Positions 62,295-64,000 of a stretch of DNA of 64,000 bases are shown here, piece after piece. This DNA comes from Symbiodinium natans (taxonomy: Eukaryota > Sar > Dinophyceae > Suessiales > Symbiodiniaceae): the NCBI GenBank assembly GCA_905221605.1, contig CAJNDS010002235.1:591343-655342 (forward strand). The letters are read 5' to 3'. Position 1 is the first letter of the stretch. Each line of letters starts with the position of its first letter. The notes under the pieces are model-generated. The model worked only from the letters and a program-made list of their open reading frames with translations, was not told where the DNA came from and did not search any database. The translations under genes and the position numbers were made by a program.

Positions 62295-62927
62295 ATGAAT
62301 AAGTACGAAAAAGGTAAAATATACCAAATCAGTGATGTCGGATATACGAAAACCTATTATGGAAGCACATGCGAGACATTGAGTAGAAGAATGAGCAGAC
62401 ACAAGGAAAAATATCGTGCTTTTAAAGCCGACAAAATGGATTGTAATAGAAGGGTCAATACACTTTTTGAAGAATTTGGCATAGACAGCTGTAAAATTGA
62501 ACTTGTAGAAAACTACCCGTGCAACTCAAGAGAGGAACTGCTACGAAGAGAAGGCTATTACATCAAGAACAACGAATGCGTCAATAAAATCGTATCTGGT
62601 AGAACTAACAGAGAATGGAAAGAGGACAATTACGAGCAGTATATGGAGAAGAAAAAGGAATATTGGGAGAAGAACAAAGTTTATTTTAGTAACCAAAAAC
62701 GAGAATTCGCAAAACTTAATCCTGAAATAATCAAACAAAGAAGCCAACGTAACTATGAAAAATTCAAAACAAAACTGCTGGAACAACATTTATGTGTTTG
62801 TGGTGTGTGTTACACATACTGCCACAAGAAGAGACACGAAAACACGCAAAAACACCAAAACTGGCTGAAGCAACAGCAACAAGCAGAACAAGAACAAGAA
62901 GAAACTGAGAAAACACAAACTGAATAA
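62295..62927 (+). CDS. GIY-YIG endonuclease with finger-like tail (copy 2)
   Basis: 210 residues. KIY (8-10), YYG in place of YIG (21-23), R32, glutamate at about 86 in REGYYI and N97 follow the family order. A basic helical middle precedes CVCGVCYTYCHKKRHENTQKH, a cysteine/histidine finger like that of copy 1. The C-terminus is a glutamine/glutamate run. It is clearly related to copy 1 in domain order but strongly diverged, so the duplication is old or the copies were acquired separately. It lies just before the integrase. Confidence 0.88.
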   Translation: MNKYEKGKIYQISDVGYTKTYYGSTCETLSRRMSRHKEKYRAFKADKMDCNRRVNTLFEEFGIDSCKIELVENYPCNSREELLRREGYYIKNNECVNKIVSGRTNREWKEDNYEQYMEKKKEYWEKNKVYFSNQKREFAKLNPEIIKQRSQRNYEKFKTKLLEQHLCVCGVCYTYCHKKRHENTQKHQNWLKQQQQAEQEQEETEKTQTE

Positions 62928-62947
62928 ATAATATCTTGTTTATTATA

Positions 62948-63871
62948 ATGAGTTCTAAACAAGATATTATTAGCGAGGTGTATTTTGATAGGAGCGGTTT
63001 CGGCTCACGACAGCGCACACTACAAGAAGCAAAAAGGAAGGATAAAAGTATCACAGCTGATGATATAAATGAGTTTTTTAGGAAGAATGTGGAGCAAAAG
63101 CGAAGACCAACAGGCAGGAACAGCTTTGTTGCTCCGCATTCGGCATATGAGTATCAAATAGACTTATTTTTTATTAATGATATGGAGAACCAAAAATTTA
63201 AAGTGGGAATGCTAACGATTGATGTGTTTGATAAGTTTATGCAGGTAGTGCCAATAAAAGGCAAAAAAGAGGAAGATTTAGCAAGTGGTATTATAGAGTC
63301 TTTAAACAAAATGGGTAAGAAGCCGAAGGTCGTTTATACCGATGATGAAGGAGCGCTGAGCAAAGAATCTATACAAACGTATTTCAAGGAGCAAAACATA
63401 CAACACCACATAACAAGAGCACACCCCAACTTTAGCGAGAGGGCTATACGGACGTTTAAAGATTTGTTGTATAGGAGAGTTGAAGCGGATGAGAAAAAGG
63501 GAAAACAAAATATTCAGTGGATAGATTATATATATGAAATACTACTTACATATAACAATGTTATGAAACATTCTGCTACTGAAATGACACCAAAGGAGGC
63601 GAGAAAGCCTTCAAATGAGTTAACAGTCAAATTGAATTTAGCAAAAAAAGCTAAACAAAATAAAGTATATCCTGACTTGGATAAGGGTGACGAGGTTAAA
63701 ATATTTAGGAAAAGAAAGCCCAATGAAAAAGAACGCAAAGGCAACTGGTCACAAAACAAGTACACGATTGAACGAATAGAAGAGAAATTAGGTCAAAAAT
63801 ATTATTATGTGGAGGGTATGACCAGAGGCTATTTGCGCTTTGAGTTGTTAAAGGTTGAAAAAGGTAGTTAA
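62948..63871 (+). CDS. rve-family (retroviral-type) integrase
   Basis: 307 residues from the ATG at 62948; the open frame begins at a TTG at 62936, which is not preferred. The N-terminus resembles a helical DNA-binding region (SGFGSRQRTLQEAKR). The catalytic triad is visible: D72 in YQIDLFF, D132 in VVYTDDEG and E164 in NFSERAIRTFKD, with spacing close to the D,D-35-E pattern. Residues about 240-300 (LDKGDEVKIF, GYLRFELLKV) look like an SH3-like C-terminal domain. Integrases of this kind are carried by polintons and many PLVs and insert the element, usually with terminal inverted repeats and short target duplications. No truncation is seen. Confidence 0.92.
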   Translation: MSSKQDIISEVYFDRSGFGSRQRTLQEAKRKDKSITADDINEFFRKNVEQKRRPTGRNSFVAPHSAYEYQIDLFFINDMENQKFKVGMLTIDVFDKFMQVVPIKGKKEEDLASGIIESLNKMGKKPKVVYTDDEGALSKESIQTYFKEQNIQHHITRAHPNFSERAIRTFKDLLYRRVEADEKKGKQNIQWIDYIYEILLTYNNVMKHSATEMTPKEARKPSNELTVKLNLAKKAKQNKVYPDLDKGDEVKIFRKRKPNEKERKGNWSQNKYTIERIEEKLGQKYYYVEGMTRGYLRFELLKVEKGS

Positions 63872-63894
63872 AGGTATATTCGGTAGTACAGGTA

Positions 63895-64000
63895 ATGCCA
63901 GACTTCCAGAAAGGTAAAATATATGCTATTTGGGATAATAATTATACGAAATGCTACATTGGTAGTACAGTTGAAGAGCTATCAAAGCGAATGACGAAAC
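63895..64000 (+). CDS. GIY-YIG endonuclease (copy 3), cut by window edge
   Basis: The first 35 residues, starting MPDFQKGKIYAIWDNNYT, carry KIY (8-10), YIG (21-23) and S..EL..RM as in the other two copies. It is closer to copy 1 in having an intact YIG. The frame is open to the window end; the remainder is unseen. It follows the integrase after only 23 bases, on the same strand. Confidence 0.85.
   Translation, partial: MPDFQKGKIYAIWDNNYTKCYIGSTVEELSKRMTK

Noticed and set aside
44966-64000. Classification as a giant virus fragment
   Set aside because: The tight combination of integrase, short capsid and penton genes and small ATPase in 19 kb fits a PLV or polinton; no large-virus hallmark such as a multi-subunit RNA polymerase is seen.
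1-64000. tRNA or rRNA genes
   Set aside because: None recognised by eye on either strand; a tRNAscan-type search would be needed to exclude them fully.

Overview
The window joins two very different kinds of DNA. Bases 1 to about 44,700 look like nuclear DNA of a eukaryote: dozens of blocks of the heptamer TTTAGGG/CCCTAAA in both orientations, microsatellites, long poly-C/poly-G tracts, short inverted-repeat transposon remnants, and short GC-richer islands without long open frames. The TTTAGGG telomere type occurs in plants, many algae, dinoflagellates and other alveolates. With an integrated protist-type virus next door, a unicellular alga or protist is the likeliest host; the sequence does not fix the lineage.

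From about 44,700 to the right edge the DNA becomes AT-rich and densely coding, with no introns visible. It encodes the hallmark set of a polinton-like virus (PLV) or related virophage-type element: FtsK/HerA (A32-like) packaging ATPase, double-jelly-roll major capsid protein, penton-like minor capsid protein, an rve-family integrase, and a 1291-residue protein with a PolB-like palm fused to an SF1 helicase and a zinc-binding tail. Accessory genes include a long fibre-like protein ending in an S74 self-cleaving chaperone, a class-3-lipase-like protein, three GIY-YIG nuclease genes (the last cut by the window edge), zinc-finger and coiled-coil proteins, a candidate myristoylated protein, and a small DUF5754-like protein. 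At least 19.1 kb of the element is present; its right end is outside the window.

Regional layout: 1-41,100 telomere-like repeats with MITE-like elements and simple repeats; 41,270-44,690 an extremely C-rich then G-rich tract that is partly a long inverted repeat; 44,698-44,847 a hairpin-like inverted repeat at the compositional boundary; 44,966-46,959 small leftward zinc-finger and coiled-coil genes; 46,976-54,611 packaging and virion genes on both strands; 54,649-57,912 a rightward run of small, charged proteins; 58,376-62,251 replication; 62,295-64,000 nucleases and integrase.

In the expected life cycle the integrase inserts the genome, the polymerase-helicase copies it, the ATPase loads it into a capsid of major and minor capsid proteins, and the fibre and lipase-like proteins act in attachment or membrane passage. 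Apparent regulatory signals are a recurrent AATCTA motif just upstream of many start codons, very short divergent promoters, and AT-rich hairpins between convergent genes. All functional calls come from reading motifs in the translations; no database search was possible.
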